From: Erythrobacter sp.
GTDB taxonomy: Bacteria > Pseudomonadota > Alphaproteobacteria > Sphingomonadales > Sphingomonadaceae
DNA length: 64,000 bases
Direction of reading: 5' to 3'
Assembly: GCF_030066995.1 (NCBI RefSeq)
Contig: NZ_JASJAP010000005.1
Span: 394,971 to 458,970, forward strand
Made by a program: the position numbers and the translations under genes. The notes under the pieces were generated by a model. The model saw nothing but the letters and a program-made list of their open reading frames with translations. It was not told the DNA's origin and did no database searches. Positions within the stretch are counted from its first letter, which is position 1; the number at the start of each line of letters is the position of its first letter. Positions 35,369 through 43,267 of the stretch are shown piece after piece.

Positions 35369-36268
35369 GTGGACGTATCGAAGCTCATGTTTCGCGAAGG
35401 CCTGATGGAGGGCGAACGCATCCTCGTCACAGGCGGCGGTACAGGCCTGGGGCGCGAGATGGTCGAAGCGTTCCTGAAGCTGGGCGCGACCGTTTACATT
35501 TGCGGGCGACGCCAGAACAAGCTGGACGAGACCGCGAGCGAACTGATGGCCGCGCATGGCGGCAAGGTCGTTCCGCACACGTGCAACATTCGCGATCCCG
35601 ACGCGATCCGCGCCATGGTCGATTCGATCTGGGCCGATGGCGGCGCGCTTACCGGTGTCGTCAACAACGCGGCGGGGAATTTCGTCAGCCGGACCGAGGA
35701 CCTCTCGATCAACGGCTTCAACGCTATCGCCGACACCGTAATGCGCGGCACGTTCTACGTAACGCTCGATATCGGCAAGCGGCTCATCGCGGAAGGCAAG
35801 CGCGCCAGCTTCCTTTCGATCCTCACCACCTGGGTGTGGTCGGGCAGCGCCTTTGTCGTCCCCTCGGCAATGTCGAAAACCGCGATCAACGCGATGACCC
35901 AAAGCCTCGCCACCGAATGGGGCCGCTATGGCCTGCGTTTCAACGCCATCGCGCCGGGGCTTTTCCCGACCAAGGGCATGAGTGCGCGGCTCAATCCCGG
36001 CGGCGCGCGGGACAATTCGAACACGGCCTTGAACCCGATGGGCCGGGCGGGCGAAATGCACGAGATTGCCAACCTTGCGGTCTTCCTGATGGCGAGCGGA
36101 GCGGAGTATGTGAACGGTCAGACCATCGCGATCGATGGCGCGGGCTATCAGGCGACGGGCGGGACCTTTTACGGCGCGCTCCAAGGCCTGGGCGATGAGG
36201 AATGGGAGCGCATGCGCGCCATGATCAAGGGTACAAACGAAACGGACAAGGCGGATCGCAGCGTATGA
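35369..36268 (+). CDS. SDR family oxidoreductase, 2,4-dienoyl-CoA reductase-like
   Basis: 299 residues from GTG with GGAG 8 bases upstream. Cofactor motif TGGGTGLG (about 21-28) and NNAAGNFVS (about 98-106) are typical of the DECR group. The usual catalytic Tyr is missing: the segment reads FVVPSAMSKTAINAMTQSLA, keeping the Lys and a Ser, as in peroxisomal-type dienoyl-CoA reductases. EWGRYGLRFNAIAPG is conserved. It probably acts in beta-oxidation of unsaturated acyl-CoA, fitting the divergent acyl-CoA dehydrogenase. The stop overlaps the next start (ATGA). Confidence 0.87.
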   Translation: MDVSKLMFREGLMEGERILVTGGGTGLGREMVEAFLKLGATVYICGRRQNKLDETASELMAAHGGKVVPHTCNIRDPDAIRAMVDSIWADGGALTGVVNNAAGNFVSRTEDLSINGFNAIADTVMRGTFYVTLDIGKRLIAEGKRASFLSILTTWVWSGSAFVVPSAMSKTAINAMTQSLATEWGRYGLRFNAIAPGLFPTKGMSARLNPGGARDNSNTALNPMGRAGEMHEIANLAVFLMASGAEYVNGQTIAIDGAGYQATGGTFYGALQGLGDEEWERMRAMIKGTNETDKADRSV

Positions 36269-37020
36269 GTGTTTCGGTCGATCTTTCGGGGCGCACAGCG
36301 CTGATCACGGGCGCTTCATCCGGACTCGGCGCGCGCTTTGCCAGGCTGCTGGCGCAGAGCGGCGCGCGCGTGGCTTTGGGCGCGCGGCGGGTGGACCGGC
36401 TCGAAGCGCTGAGCGAAGAGATCGGGGCTGCGGCACGCGCGGTCGCGATGGATGTCGCCAAGGAGGCGGACGTCATCGCCGGATACGACGCGGCGCAAGC
36501 GGCGTTTGGCGCAACGATGGACACCGTCATCGCCAACGCCGGTATCGATGGCGCGGGGCTGATCGGCGACATGCCCGAGGCCGAGATCGAGCGCACGCTT
36601 TCGATCAACCTCATAGGCGCGATCCTGACCGCGCGTGAAGGGGCCAAACGCATGATGGCGAACGGTGTGCGCAAGGGCCGGATCGTTATGGTCGCCTCGA
36701 TCACCGGATTTCAGGCCTCGCCGGGTCTCGTGGCCTATTCGGCCAGCAAGGCAGGCGTGATCCAGGCCACGCGCTCGATGGCGCGCGAATGGGCGCGCGC
36801 TGGGATTTGCGTCAACGCGATTTCACCGGGCTATATCCGCACCGACATCAACGCCGACTGGTTCGAGACCGAGCCGGGGAAAAAACAGATTGGCCGTTTC
36901 CCAAGGAAGCGCCTGATGGGCGAGGAGGGGCTGGATGGCCCAGTCCTTCTGCTGTGCTCGGACGCCGCCGAATTCATCACCGGCGCCAACTTCGTGCTCG
37001 ACGACGGACAGACGCTTTAG
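36265..37020 (+). CDS. SDR family oxidoreductase (classical)
   Basis: 251 residues from an ATG overlapping the upstream stop. TGASSGLG (about 12-19), NAGIDG (about 88-93), catalytic Ser in VASITGF and YSASK (about 154-158) are complete, so it should be an active NAD(P)H-dependent reductase/dehydrogenase of 3-ketoacyl-reductase type. C-terminal GANFVLDDGQTL is the classical SDR end. Coupled to the dienoyl-CoA-reductase-like gene, so a beta-oxidation role such as 3-hydroxyacyl-CoA oxidation is possible. Overlaps the convergent VOC gene by four bases. Confidence 0.88.
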   Translation: MSVSVDLSGRTALITGASSGLGARFARLLAQSGARVALGARRVDRLEALSEEIGAAARAVAMDVAKEADVIAGYDAAQAAFGATMDTVIANAGIDGAGLIGDMPEAEIERTLSINLIGAILTAREGAKRMMANGVRKGRIVMVASITGFQASPGLVAYSASKAGVIQATRSMAREWARAGICVNAISPGYIRTDINADWFETEPGKKQIGRFPRKRLMGEEGLDGPVLLLCSDAAEFITGANFVLDDGQTL

Positions 37021-37478
37021 GGGAACGCAGGCTCCCAAAGCTGGATCGGGTTGCCCTCCGGGTCCGAAAGCGTCGCAAAACGCCCGTTGGGGTAGGTTTT
37101 GGGATCGAGCGCGACCGCTATCCCGTCCGCCTCCAGCTGAGCAACGAAGGCGTCGATATCGGCGACCCTTAGGTTGAGCATCCAGCTCTTGCCATCCGGG
37201 ATCATGCCTTGCGCGTCCTCGGGCATGGGCGAGAAGATCGTCGGCCCCGCCTCCTGAACCCAGGGTTTGTCGTCGTAACTCTGGGGCACAGGATTGATGC
37301 CCAGGTGCTTCTCGTACCAGGCCGAAAGCGCAGCGGGATCGCGTGCGCGAACGAACAAGCCGCCGATGCCGAGCGCCGCCTGACGCGCGACCTGCGCCTC
37401 AGGCGCAGCGGGTTGAGCCGACGCCTGCGCGGCCAAAGGCGGCGCCAAAAAGACCAGCAGTCCCAGAACGCATCGCAT
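37017..37478 (-). CDS. Exported VOC-family (glyoxalase/dioxygenase-fold) protein
   Basis: 153 residues from ATG at 37478; GGAGGTG is placed 5 bases upstream. A signal peptide (CVLGLLVFLAPPLAAQASAQ) precedes one VOC domain (about 35-150): GIGGLFVRARDPAALSAWYEKHLGI, MLNLRVADIDAFVAQL and LSDPEGNPIQLWEP (shortened here to typical blocks). The Glu of LWEP is a usual metal ligand. A periplasmic location is unusual for this fold. Substrate unknown. Confidence 0.8.
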   Translation of the reverse strand: MRCVLGLLVFLAPPLAAQASAQPAAPEAQVARQAALGIGGLFVRARDPAALSAWYEKHLGINPVPQSYDDKPWVQEAGPTIFSPMPEDAQGMIPDGKSWMLNLRVADIDAFVAQLEADGIAVALDPKTYPNGRFATLSDPEGNPIQLWEPAFP

Positions 37479-37529
37479 CGTCACCTCCCCAAACCGTCCT
37501 CAAGCAGCAAAGCGGCCAGGCACAAAACG

Positions 37530-37611
37530 TGCGGGTGGCGGGACTCGAACCCGCACGAGCAAAGCTCAGGGGATTTTAAGTCCCCGGCGTCTACCATTCC
37601 GCCACACCCGC
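37530..37611 (-). tRNA. tRNA-Leu (anticodon TAA)
   Basis: Acceptor GCGGGTG (37611-37605) pairs with CACCCGC (37537-37531), discriminator A at 37530. The anticodon arm GGGGACTTAAAATCCCC carries TAA. A class II variable arm (TGAGCTTTGCTCG) is present and the T-arm is GCGGGTTCGAGTCCCGC. CCA is not encoded, unlike tRNA-Gly here. Confidence 0.96.
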
Positions 37612-37735
37612 TTGGACGTCGCGATAGCCACAGCGAGGCCGCGCGACAACTCACATTGCCCATCCTCACCTCTTGCCAGCAACGCGCTCGCCCGTCATGG
37701 GGCGACAGGACGGGCGAGATGGAAGGAGCGCGCCA

Positions 37736-39415
37736 ATGGCCGGCGAAAGCGCGAGCGAAATCCTTGAGACGATCCAGCCCGCAATCACCTTGCTGGGGCT
37801 CGGGATAGGCGCAGCGTTGGTGAGTCGCGCCGTCAGGCTCAATCCGATCGTCGGGTATCTTGGCTTGGGATTGGCGCTCTCGACCCTTGGCTTCAAGGGC
37901 GATTTCAGCGGGCCAGTGGTGGCGACCATGGCCGAAGCGGGCGTGATGTTCCTGCTGTTCAATCTGGGCCTGCATTTCTCGCTCGGACGAATATGGGCCG
38001 AGAAAGGCAACATCTTCGGGTTTGGTAGCCTCCAGATGCTGGTGGCGGGCGGGGCCTTTGCAGCGCTGTTCTTCGCGATCGGTCTTCCTCCAGCCTTCGC
38101 GATCATCGGCGGATTCGCGATGGGATTGTCCTCGACCGCGGTGGTCATCGGACTGGTACGCGAACGGCACCAGGAAGACTGCCCCGTTGGCCGCGCGGCG
38201 CAATCGATCCTGATCTTTCAGGATATCGCCGCCATCTTGCTGCTGGTTGCGGCGGGCGCTCTTGCCGAAGGCGGCGCGATCGCGCCGGCGCTGGGCATGG
38301 CGGGGCTGAAAGCGCTTCTGGCTTTTGGCATCGCTGTCCTGTTTGCCCGCTACCTCACAGGCCCGGTCTTTCGCCTTATCGCCCAGGCCGGGAGCAGCGA
38401 AGTGTACACCGCAACCGCTCTGTTCATCGCTCTGGCGGCGGGTTGGGCGACGGGGGTGGCCGGTCTTTCGCTGACGCTTGGCGCGTTTCTAGGGGGAATG
38501 GCGGTCGCCGATTCGCGTTATCGCATCATGGTGCAGACCGAGATTGACGCGTTCCGGGGTCTGTTCCTGAGCTTCTTCTTCATCTCGGTCGGTCTTAGCA
38601 TTGATCCAGCGCTGCTGGCGGAGAACTGGGTCTTTGTGATCGCCGCTGCGCTGGCGCTGATCGTCCTGAAATGCGGGTTTAACATGCTGGCTGGCCTCGC
38701 CAATCGCTGGTCGGTCCCCGGCTCGATCCAGCTGGGCTTTCTGCTGGGTCAGGGAAGCGAATTTGCGCTGGTGCTCTTCGCTCTGCCCGCATTGGCCGGG
38801 CTGGTGGAGCCGCGTCTGATCTCGATCCTTGTGACCGCCATCGCCATCAGCCTTGCTGTTACGCCGCTGGTCTCGAATGTCGGGCGAACGCTCGCCGGGC
38901 GGCTGCGTCGGGGTCCGCCCGACCAGAAGCTCGCCGGAGACAACGCGCCCGTGGTTATCATCGGCTTTAGCGAAACGGGCCGCGCAGTCGCCGACGCGCT
39001 GGCCTATAACGAGATCGAGTATATCGGACTGGAAAACGACCCTGCCGCATTCCAGACCGCGCTGGCCGACGGGTATCAGGTGCTGCAAGCCAATCCGGCC
39101 GATCCGCGCAGTTGGGACGCGATTGGGATGGAAAAGCGCGAAGTGCTGGTCGTTGCTACGGGCCGGGTCGACGTCTCGCGCGATCTCACTCCTTTGGTGA
39201 AAGAGCGGCTGCCCGACATGCGACGCATTCTGGCGGTGCCGAGCGCGGACGATATCGAGGAATTTGACGCGCTGGGCATGATCCCAATCGACATAAGCGC
39301 GTCAGGCGGGACCGAGCGGATCATCGAGGCGGTCTTTGCCGCGCTCGATACAGAAAGGCGCTTGCCGGTTCGAAACCTGGCGAACGCTGAGGATGCAGCG
39401 CTGGAATACGCCTAG
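37736..39415 (+). CDS. Kef-type (CPA2) cation:proton antiporter
   Basis: 559 residues from ATG at 37736 with GGAAGGAG upstream. About 12 TM segments (about 12-390), with MFLLFNLGLHFSL and ILIFQDIAAILLL (QD motif) typical of KefB/KefC. The C-terminal TrkA-N domain starts near residue 402 (VVIIGFSETGRAVADAL); the third Gly position is a Glu/Thr variant of GxGxxG. Likely K+ efflux or K+/H+ exchange under nucleotide or thiol control. A second, CPA1-type antiporter is at 19.4 kb. Confidence 0.88.
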   Translation: MAGESASEILETIQPAITLLGLGIGAALVSRAVRLNPIVGYLGLGLALSTLGFKGDFSGPVVATMAEAGVMFLLFNLGLHFSLGRIWAEKGNIFGFGSLQMLVAGGAFAALFFAIGLPPAFAIIGGFAMGLSSTAVVIGLVRERHQEDCPVGRAAQSILIFQDIAAILLLVAAGALAEGGAIAPALGMAGLKALLAFGIAVLFARYLTGPVFRLIAQAGSSEVYTATALFIALAAGWATGVAGLSLTLGAFLGGMAVADSRYRIMVQTEIDAFRGLFLSFFFISVGLSIDPALLAENWVFVIAAALALIVLKCGFNMLAGLANRWSVPGSIQLGFLLGQGSEFALVLFALPALAGLVEPRLISILVTAIAISLAVTPLVSNVGRTLAGRLRRGPPDQKLAGDNAPVVIIGFSETGRAVADALAYNEIEYIGLENDPAAFQTALADGYQVLQANPADPRSWDAIGMEKREVLVVATGRVDVSRDLTPLVKERLPDMRRILAVPSADDIEEFDALGMIPIDISASGGTERIIEAVFAALDTERRLPVRNLANAEDAALEYA

Positions 39416-39449
39416 GCGCGTGTGCGCCGTGAGCGCGCTGGCCTAGCGA

Positions 39450-39728
39450 TTATTCGTTGAGGCGCTCGCGAATTTCCTTGCCCGCCTTGAAGTAGGGAAC
39501 GCGCTTGGCGGGCACGCTCACCGCCTCGCCGGTGCGGGGGTTTCGCCCGGTGCGCGCCTCTCGCTCGCGCGTCGAGAACGCGCCGAAGCCGCGCAACTCC
39601 ACGCGGCCCCCTTCCGCCAGTCTGTTGGCGATCTCGTCAAAGAAGATGTCGACGACCTGCTCGATTTCCTCGGCGCGCAGTTCCGGATTGTCCTTGTGCA
39701 ACTCGCTCAGCAACTCGGATCTGATCAT
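39450..39728 (-). CDS. ihfB: Integration host factor subunit beta
   Basis: 92 residues from MIRSELLSEL; GGGAG lies 6 bases upstream and an in-frame upstream extension has no family sequence. A DNA-bending HU/IHF protein: VELRGFGAFSTREREARTGRNPRTGE (about 45-70; key part GRNPRTGE) is the DNA-contact beta arm with the intercalating Pro. The N-terminal ELRAEEIEQVVDIFFDEI helices match IHF-beta. It acts as a heterodimer with IHF-alpha, encoded elsewhere. Confidence 0.95.
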   Translation of the reverse strand: MIRSELLSELHKDNPELRAEEIEQVVDIFFDEIANRLAEGGRVELRGFGAFSTREREARTGRNPRTGEAVSVPAKRVPYFKAGKEIRERLNE

Positions 39729-39982
39729 TGCGATCTCCCGCTGTGACTCGCCGCGCTTCCCCTCGCGCTTGGCAAGTCTGGCCTTCAACACGGGGCCGGT
39801 CGTATCCGTTGTCCCCACCTCTGACCGCTCGGACCCGAAGAGCAGCTTTATCTATGTGCTTCTGCCAGATAGATGCAAAATGAGCAAGCAAAGGTGTACG
39901 AATGTGCGTTTGTGTCAAACGCTTGCCCGCCACGGGTCGGCGCAAGAGGGCCCGAGGAGTATCGGGCTAAAGGTGCGAGGGA
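39729..39982. promoter_or_regulatory. 254-bp region upstream of ihfB
   Basis: Minus-strand genes lie on both sides, so it contains the ihfB promoter and the 3' end of the GntR transcript. A lower-GC part around 39845-39915 is where a promoter would be expected. I see no gene and no firm motif. Confidence 0.35.
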
Positions 39983-40336
39983 TCAGGTCGTCGCGAGCAA
40001 TCGGGCCGGGTCAAGACCAAGCCGCTCCATCCGAGCGCGGATCTCGGGCCATTCTTCGCGCAGGAACTGCTCGCGTTCGCGCGCACGCAAGGCGGCTGAC
40101 GCGCCCTTGACCACATACATGCCAACGCCGCGCTGCACTTCGACCAGACCGTCGTTCTGGAACTGCTGATAGGCCTTTGCCACGGTCAAAGGATTAGCCC
40201 CCTGCTCGGCCGCCAAGGCGCGAACCGAGGGAAGCATCTCACCTTCCGGATAGACGCCTTCGATAATGGCTGCGGCAATCTGATCGCGCAGCTTGAGATA
40301 AACCGGGCGCGCCTGGTTGGTGGGGCTTTTGCTCAT
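39983..40336 (-). CDS. GntR-family transcriptional regulator (YtrA-like)
   Basis: 117 residues. An N-terminal winged helix-turn-helix (about 12-77): PVYLKLRDQIAAAIIEG, LPSVRALAAEQGANPLTVAKAYQQF and GVGMYVV are standard GntR blocks. The C-terminal part is only about 40 residues and helical (FLREEWPEIRARMERLGLD), the size of the YtrA subgroup, whose members usually regulate ABC or membrane-protein operons. Divergent from the POT transporter gene, with a palindrome in the shared region. Confidence 0.9.
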   Translation of the reverse strand: MSKSPTNQARPVYLKLRDQIAAAIIEGVYPEGEMLPSVRALAAEQGANPLTVAKAYQQFQNDGLVEVQRGVGMYVVKGASAALRAREREQFLREEWPEIRARMERLGLDPARLLATT

Positions 40337-40377
40337 TTTTCAGTCCTCGTCACCGGTGATGCAGTGCCATAATACAG

Positions 40378-40400
40378 CGAGCCGCGTCAAGGGCGGCTCG
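40378..40400. promoter_or_regulatory. Perfect 8-bp inverted repeat upstream of gntR
   Basis: CGAGCCGC (40378-40385) and GCGGCTCG (40393-40400) flank a 7-base spacer, 42 bases from the GntR start codon and in the divergent promoter region shared with the POT gene. Size and position fit a GntR-family operator controlling its own gene, though a hairpin in the leader of neither gene can be excluded. Confidence 0.45.
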
Positions 40401-40579
40401 ATAAGCGACATGGGCTTCAAGCCCGAAAAGCGGGCCTCGCGGCGCCGTTGCAAATCCGCACCAACCGCGCCGCGCGGTGTCACAGAGGCTTCACACAGCG
40501 AAATTGCCCGCTAGGGTGCAGCGCAGCACTTCGGGGACGCGCGTTCGGCGCGCGAAGCAATCTGGGATACAACGATACT

Positions 40580-42241
40580 ATGGTTGAAGGCCTTTTCTTC
40601 ACGTTTGGCAGCGCGTTCGAAATGTGGACGTTTCGCATTGCCGCGATCGCGCTCGCCGCTTTCCTGGTCGGAGGATCGATCCTTATTACCCGGCCGCAAG
40701 CCGAAGTGATTGGCCACCCCAAGGGGCTTTTCCTCCTGTTTATGGCCGAAATGTGGGAGCGCTTCTCCTATTATGGGATGCGCGCGCTGCTGATCTTTTA
40801 CCTCGTCCAACACTGGCTGTTCACCGACAGCGAGGCATCGATCATCTATGGCGCCTACACCGCGCTCGTCTACATCACACCCGTCGTCGGTGGTTATCTG
40901 GCGGATCGCTATATCGGCCAACGCAAGGCGGTGCTGTTTGGCGCGGTTCTGCTCACCTTCGGTCACTTCTTCATGGCTTTCGAGGGGAGCGGCGGACAGT
41001 CGGACCCGATGATCAACGTCTTCTGGCTCGCTCTGGCGCTCATCATCGTGGGCTCGGGCTTCCTCAAAGCCAACATTTCGGTGATCGTGGGCCAGCTCTA
41101 CAGCCGCACCGATGTGCGCCGCGATCCGGCGTATACCATCTTCTACATGGGCATTAACGTGGGCGCGGCGACCGCCTCGATCATCTGCGGCTATCTTGGC
41201 CAGACCTATGGCTGGGAATACGGTTTTGGCCTCGCCGGTTTCGGCATGCTGCTGGGTCTTGTTTTCTTCGTCCTCGGCAAGCCGCTGCTAAGGGGTAAGG
41301 GCGAGCCCAAAGATCCAGCTGCGATCAAGGGCGCCAAGGAATGGGGCATTTACGGCGCGGGTCTTGCCATGGTGGCGCTGTGCTGGACCGCGATCCAGTA
41401 TCAGGAACTGGTCGGCTATGTGCTCGGCGCGTTTGGTGGCGGGCTCGTACTCTATGTGCTGTTCACCGCCGTGACCAAGCTGCCCAGTGAGGAGCGCGAC
41501 CGCATCTTTGCCGCGATGTTCCTCATCCTCGTTTCCATCGTCTTCTGGGCGCTGTTCGAGCAGGCGGGTTCCTCGCTCAATCTGTTCACCGATCGCCATG
41601 TCGACACGCAAGGGGTGAACGCCTCGATGTTCCAGTCGGTCAACGCTATCTACATTGTCCTTCTGGCGCCCGTCTTTGCCGCTGTGTGGCAGTTCATGGG
41701 GCGCGGCGGGTTCGAGCCTTCGGCGCCGATGAAGTTCGGCCTCGGCGTCGTCCAGGTCGGCCTTGGCTTCCTTGTCCTCGTCTGGGGCGCGAACAGCGTA
41801 GGCGTCGATGTGCCCACTCCCGTGATCTTCATCTTCCTGATCTACCTGCTCCACACGACCGGGGAGCTGTGCCTGTCGCCCGTCGGGCTCTCGGCGATGA
41901 ACCGGCTGTCGCCCGGCCACATGGCCTCGCTGATCATGGGAACCTGGTTCTTCGCATCGGCGACCGGCAACTTTGCCGCCGGGCTCATCGCGGCGGCGAC
42001 GGGCGCGGAAGACGTTGGCGAAGGCGCGGGCAAGCAGGTTGTGCTCGATGTCTACTGGACGGTCGGCCTTTATGCGGTCGGCATCGGCGTCGTTGTCATG
42101 CTCGTCAGCCCGCTGGTGAAGAAGCTGATGCACCTCGACACGCTGAAGGACGACAATGTCGGCGACGACCTGCTAGGCCAGAGCGAGATCGGCGAACCGC
42201 AAGCGGCGGGCATCCATCCCGCGACACGTCCCGCCGAATAG
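40580..42241 (+). CDS. POT/PTR-family proton-coupled peptide transporter
   Basis: 553 residues, MFS fold. The family signature ExxERFSYYG is visible as EMWERFSYYGMRALL, and GGYLADRYIGQRK and FYMGINVGA are typical. It carries di- and tripeptides with protons. An extra N-terminal TM segment (MWTFRIAAIALAAFLVGGSI) precedes the first POT helix. The start ATG has a weak ribosome site, so a later start (40622) is possible. The gene ends at a strong terminator. Confidence 0.9.
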   Translation: MVEGLFFTFGSAFEMWTFRIAAIALAAFLVGGSILITRPQAEVIGHPKGLFLLFMAEMWERFSYYGMRALLIFYLVQHWLFTDSEASIIYGAYTALVYITPVVGGYLADRYIGQRKAVLFGAVLLTFGHFFMAFEGSGGQSDPMINVFWLALALIIVGSGFLKANISVIVGQLYSRTDVRRDPAYTIFYMGINVGAATASIICGYLGQTYGWEYGFGLAGFGMLLGLVFFVLGKPLLRGKGEPKDPAAIKGAKEWGIYGAGLAMVALCWTAIQYQELVGYVLGAFGGGLVLYVLFTAVTKLPSEERDRIFAAMFLILVSIVFWALFEQAGSSLNLFTDRHVDTQGVNASMFQSVNAIYIVLLAPVFAAVWQFMGRGGFEPSAPMKFGLGVVQVGLGFLVLVWGANSVGVDVPTPVIFIFLIYLLHTTGELCLSPVGLSAMNRLSPGHMASLIMGTWFFASATGNFAAGLIAAATGAEDVGEGAGKQVVLDVYWTVGLYAVGIGVVVMLVSPLVKKLMHLDTLKDDNVGDDLLGQSEIGEPQAAGIHPATRPAE

Positions 42242-42266
42242 GCGCGGCGCCGCCGCACAACGAACA

Positions 42267-42304
42267 CCCCGGATCGCTTGCGCGGCGGTCCGGGGTTTTG
42301 TTTG
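42267..42304 (+). terminator. Rho-independent terminator of the POT gene
   Basis: CCCCGGA (42267-42273) pairs with TCCGGGG (42289-42295), followed by TTTTGTTTG. It stands 26 bases after the transporter stop and 13 bases before the convergent HxlR stop. Confidence 0.85.
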
Positions 42305-42316
42305 TCGGATGTCCGA

Positions 42317-42667
42317 CTATGCGCCCCCAGGCCAGTTACCGCGCGCCTCGTCGGGCGCGAACAGGTGCGCCGCGCCCCACTCCGCCATCTCGCGATAGAG
42401 CGGCGCCAGCGCCTTGCCGCTCTCGGTCAGGACATAGCGCGCGCGCTTGCCCTCGGGCGGTTCGCGCCGCATCAGTCCGGCTTCCTGTAGGATCTCCAGC
42501 CGCGAGGTCAGCGCCGCGCGATTGATCCCGGTACGCTCGACAAAGATCTCGAACCGGTCCGCGCCCAGAAACGCCTCTCGCAGAATCAGGATAATCCAGC
42601 GATCGCCCAGCACACGGGCGGCGCGGCCAATCGGGCATGGAGAGCGGGAGGCGCGGTAGGTTTTCAT
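42317..42667 (-). CDS. HxlR-family transcriptional regulator
   Basis: 116 residues. A winged helix DNA-binding protein: SPCPIGRAARVLGDRWIILIL (key Cys11, then the GDRW entry), FEIFVERTGINRAALTSRLEILQEAGLM and RARYVLTESGKAL are HxlR blocks. Cys11 sits at the place of the redox-sensing Cys in YodB/HypR-type members, so thiol or electrophile sensing is possible (inference). It is divergent from an interrupted thioesterase gene, and two copies of a palindrome lie between them. Confidence 0.9.
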   Translation of the reverse strand: MKTYRASRSPCPIGRAARVLGDRWIILILREAFLGADRFEIFVERTGINRAALTSRLEILQEAGLMRREPPEGKRARYVLTESGKALAPLYREMAEWGAAHLFAPDEARGNWPGGA

Positions 42668-42680
42668 CGGGCTTGTTCAT

Positions 42681-42764
42681 AAAACACATCCGAGCGGGGT
42701 CTGTAAATGAGACTTGCGAAGGCCAAAAACACACTCCATACGTCTGGAAACCAGACTTATCAAG
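42681..42764. promoter_or_regulatory. Duplicated palindromic operator between hxlR and the thioesterase
   Basis: Two diverged tandem units of about 40 bases. Each has AAAACACA (42681-42688; 42726-42733), then GTCT-N7-AGAC (42699-42713; 42742-42756), then TT-N3-AAG. The second is the near-perfect GTCTGGAAACCAGAC. The palindromes are 43 bases apart (about four helix turns). One is about 30 bases from the HxlR start and the other about 17 from the thioesterase start. Confidence 0.65.
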
Positions 42765-42773
42765 TGTGTGATA

Positions 42774-43217
42774 ATGCCTCAATCGCGGTTCGACAGTCCC
42801 GACACATCGCTCGAATATATGAAGCGTGTGGCGGTCGAAGGCTCGGGCTTTTGGAATTGGCTCGCGGTTGAGCCTCTCAAGGTCTGACAAGGCGAGGCCG
42901 AACTACTTTTGACCCTGCGCCCGGAAATGACCCAGCATCACGGCTTTGCGCACGGCGCCATTGTCGGTCTGATGGCCGATAACGCCTGCGCCTGGGCCGC
43001 CGCCTCGGTGGCGGGCGACGTTGTCACGGGCGGCTACACCATCGACTTTCTGCACCCCGCACAAGGCGAGCGGCTGCGCGCGCAAGGTCAGGTCATCAAA
43101 CCGGGCAAAAGACAGGTGGTCACGCGCGCGGATGTCTTCGCCGAACGCGACGGAATCGATCCGGTGCACGTCGCCGCAGCGCAAGCGACCATCATCCCGA
43201 CAGGGCTGGCCCGCTAG
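42774..43217 (+). pseudogene. PaaI-family thioesterase interrupted by an in-frame TGA
   Basis: The frame from ATG 42774 encodes a PaaI/hotdog thioesterase: residues 1-37 end GSGFWNWLAVEPLKV, then TGA at 42885-42887, then in the same frame QGEAELLLTLRPEMTQHHGF and the rest of the fold. HHGFAHGAIVGLMADNACAWAA is the family active-site segment (HGG-type loop, here HGA). The two halves join without gap, so a single base change (for example CGA or GGA to TGA) explains it. A downstream TTG (42909) could restart a 102-residue fragment lacking the first helix and strand. Probably inactive, unless the stop is read through or is a sequencing error. Confidence 0.75.
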
Positions 43218-43267
43218 GCAATCGGGAACGCCGCTGTTAGCGTTGCCCGAAACAGCCGGGAGGGATC

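Noticed and set aside
42885..42887. TGA in the thioesterase as a selenocysteine codon
   Set aside because: The position is not a conserved catalytic residue of the hotdog fold and I saw no convincing selenocysteine-insertion hairpin after it; a nonsense mutation is simpler.
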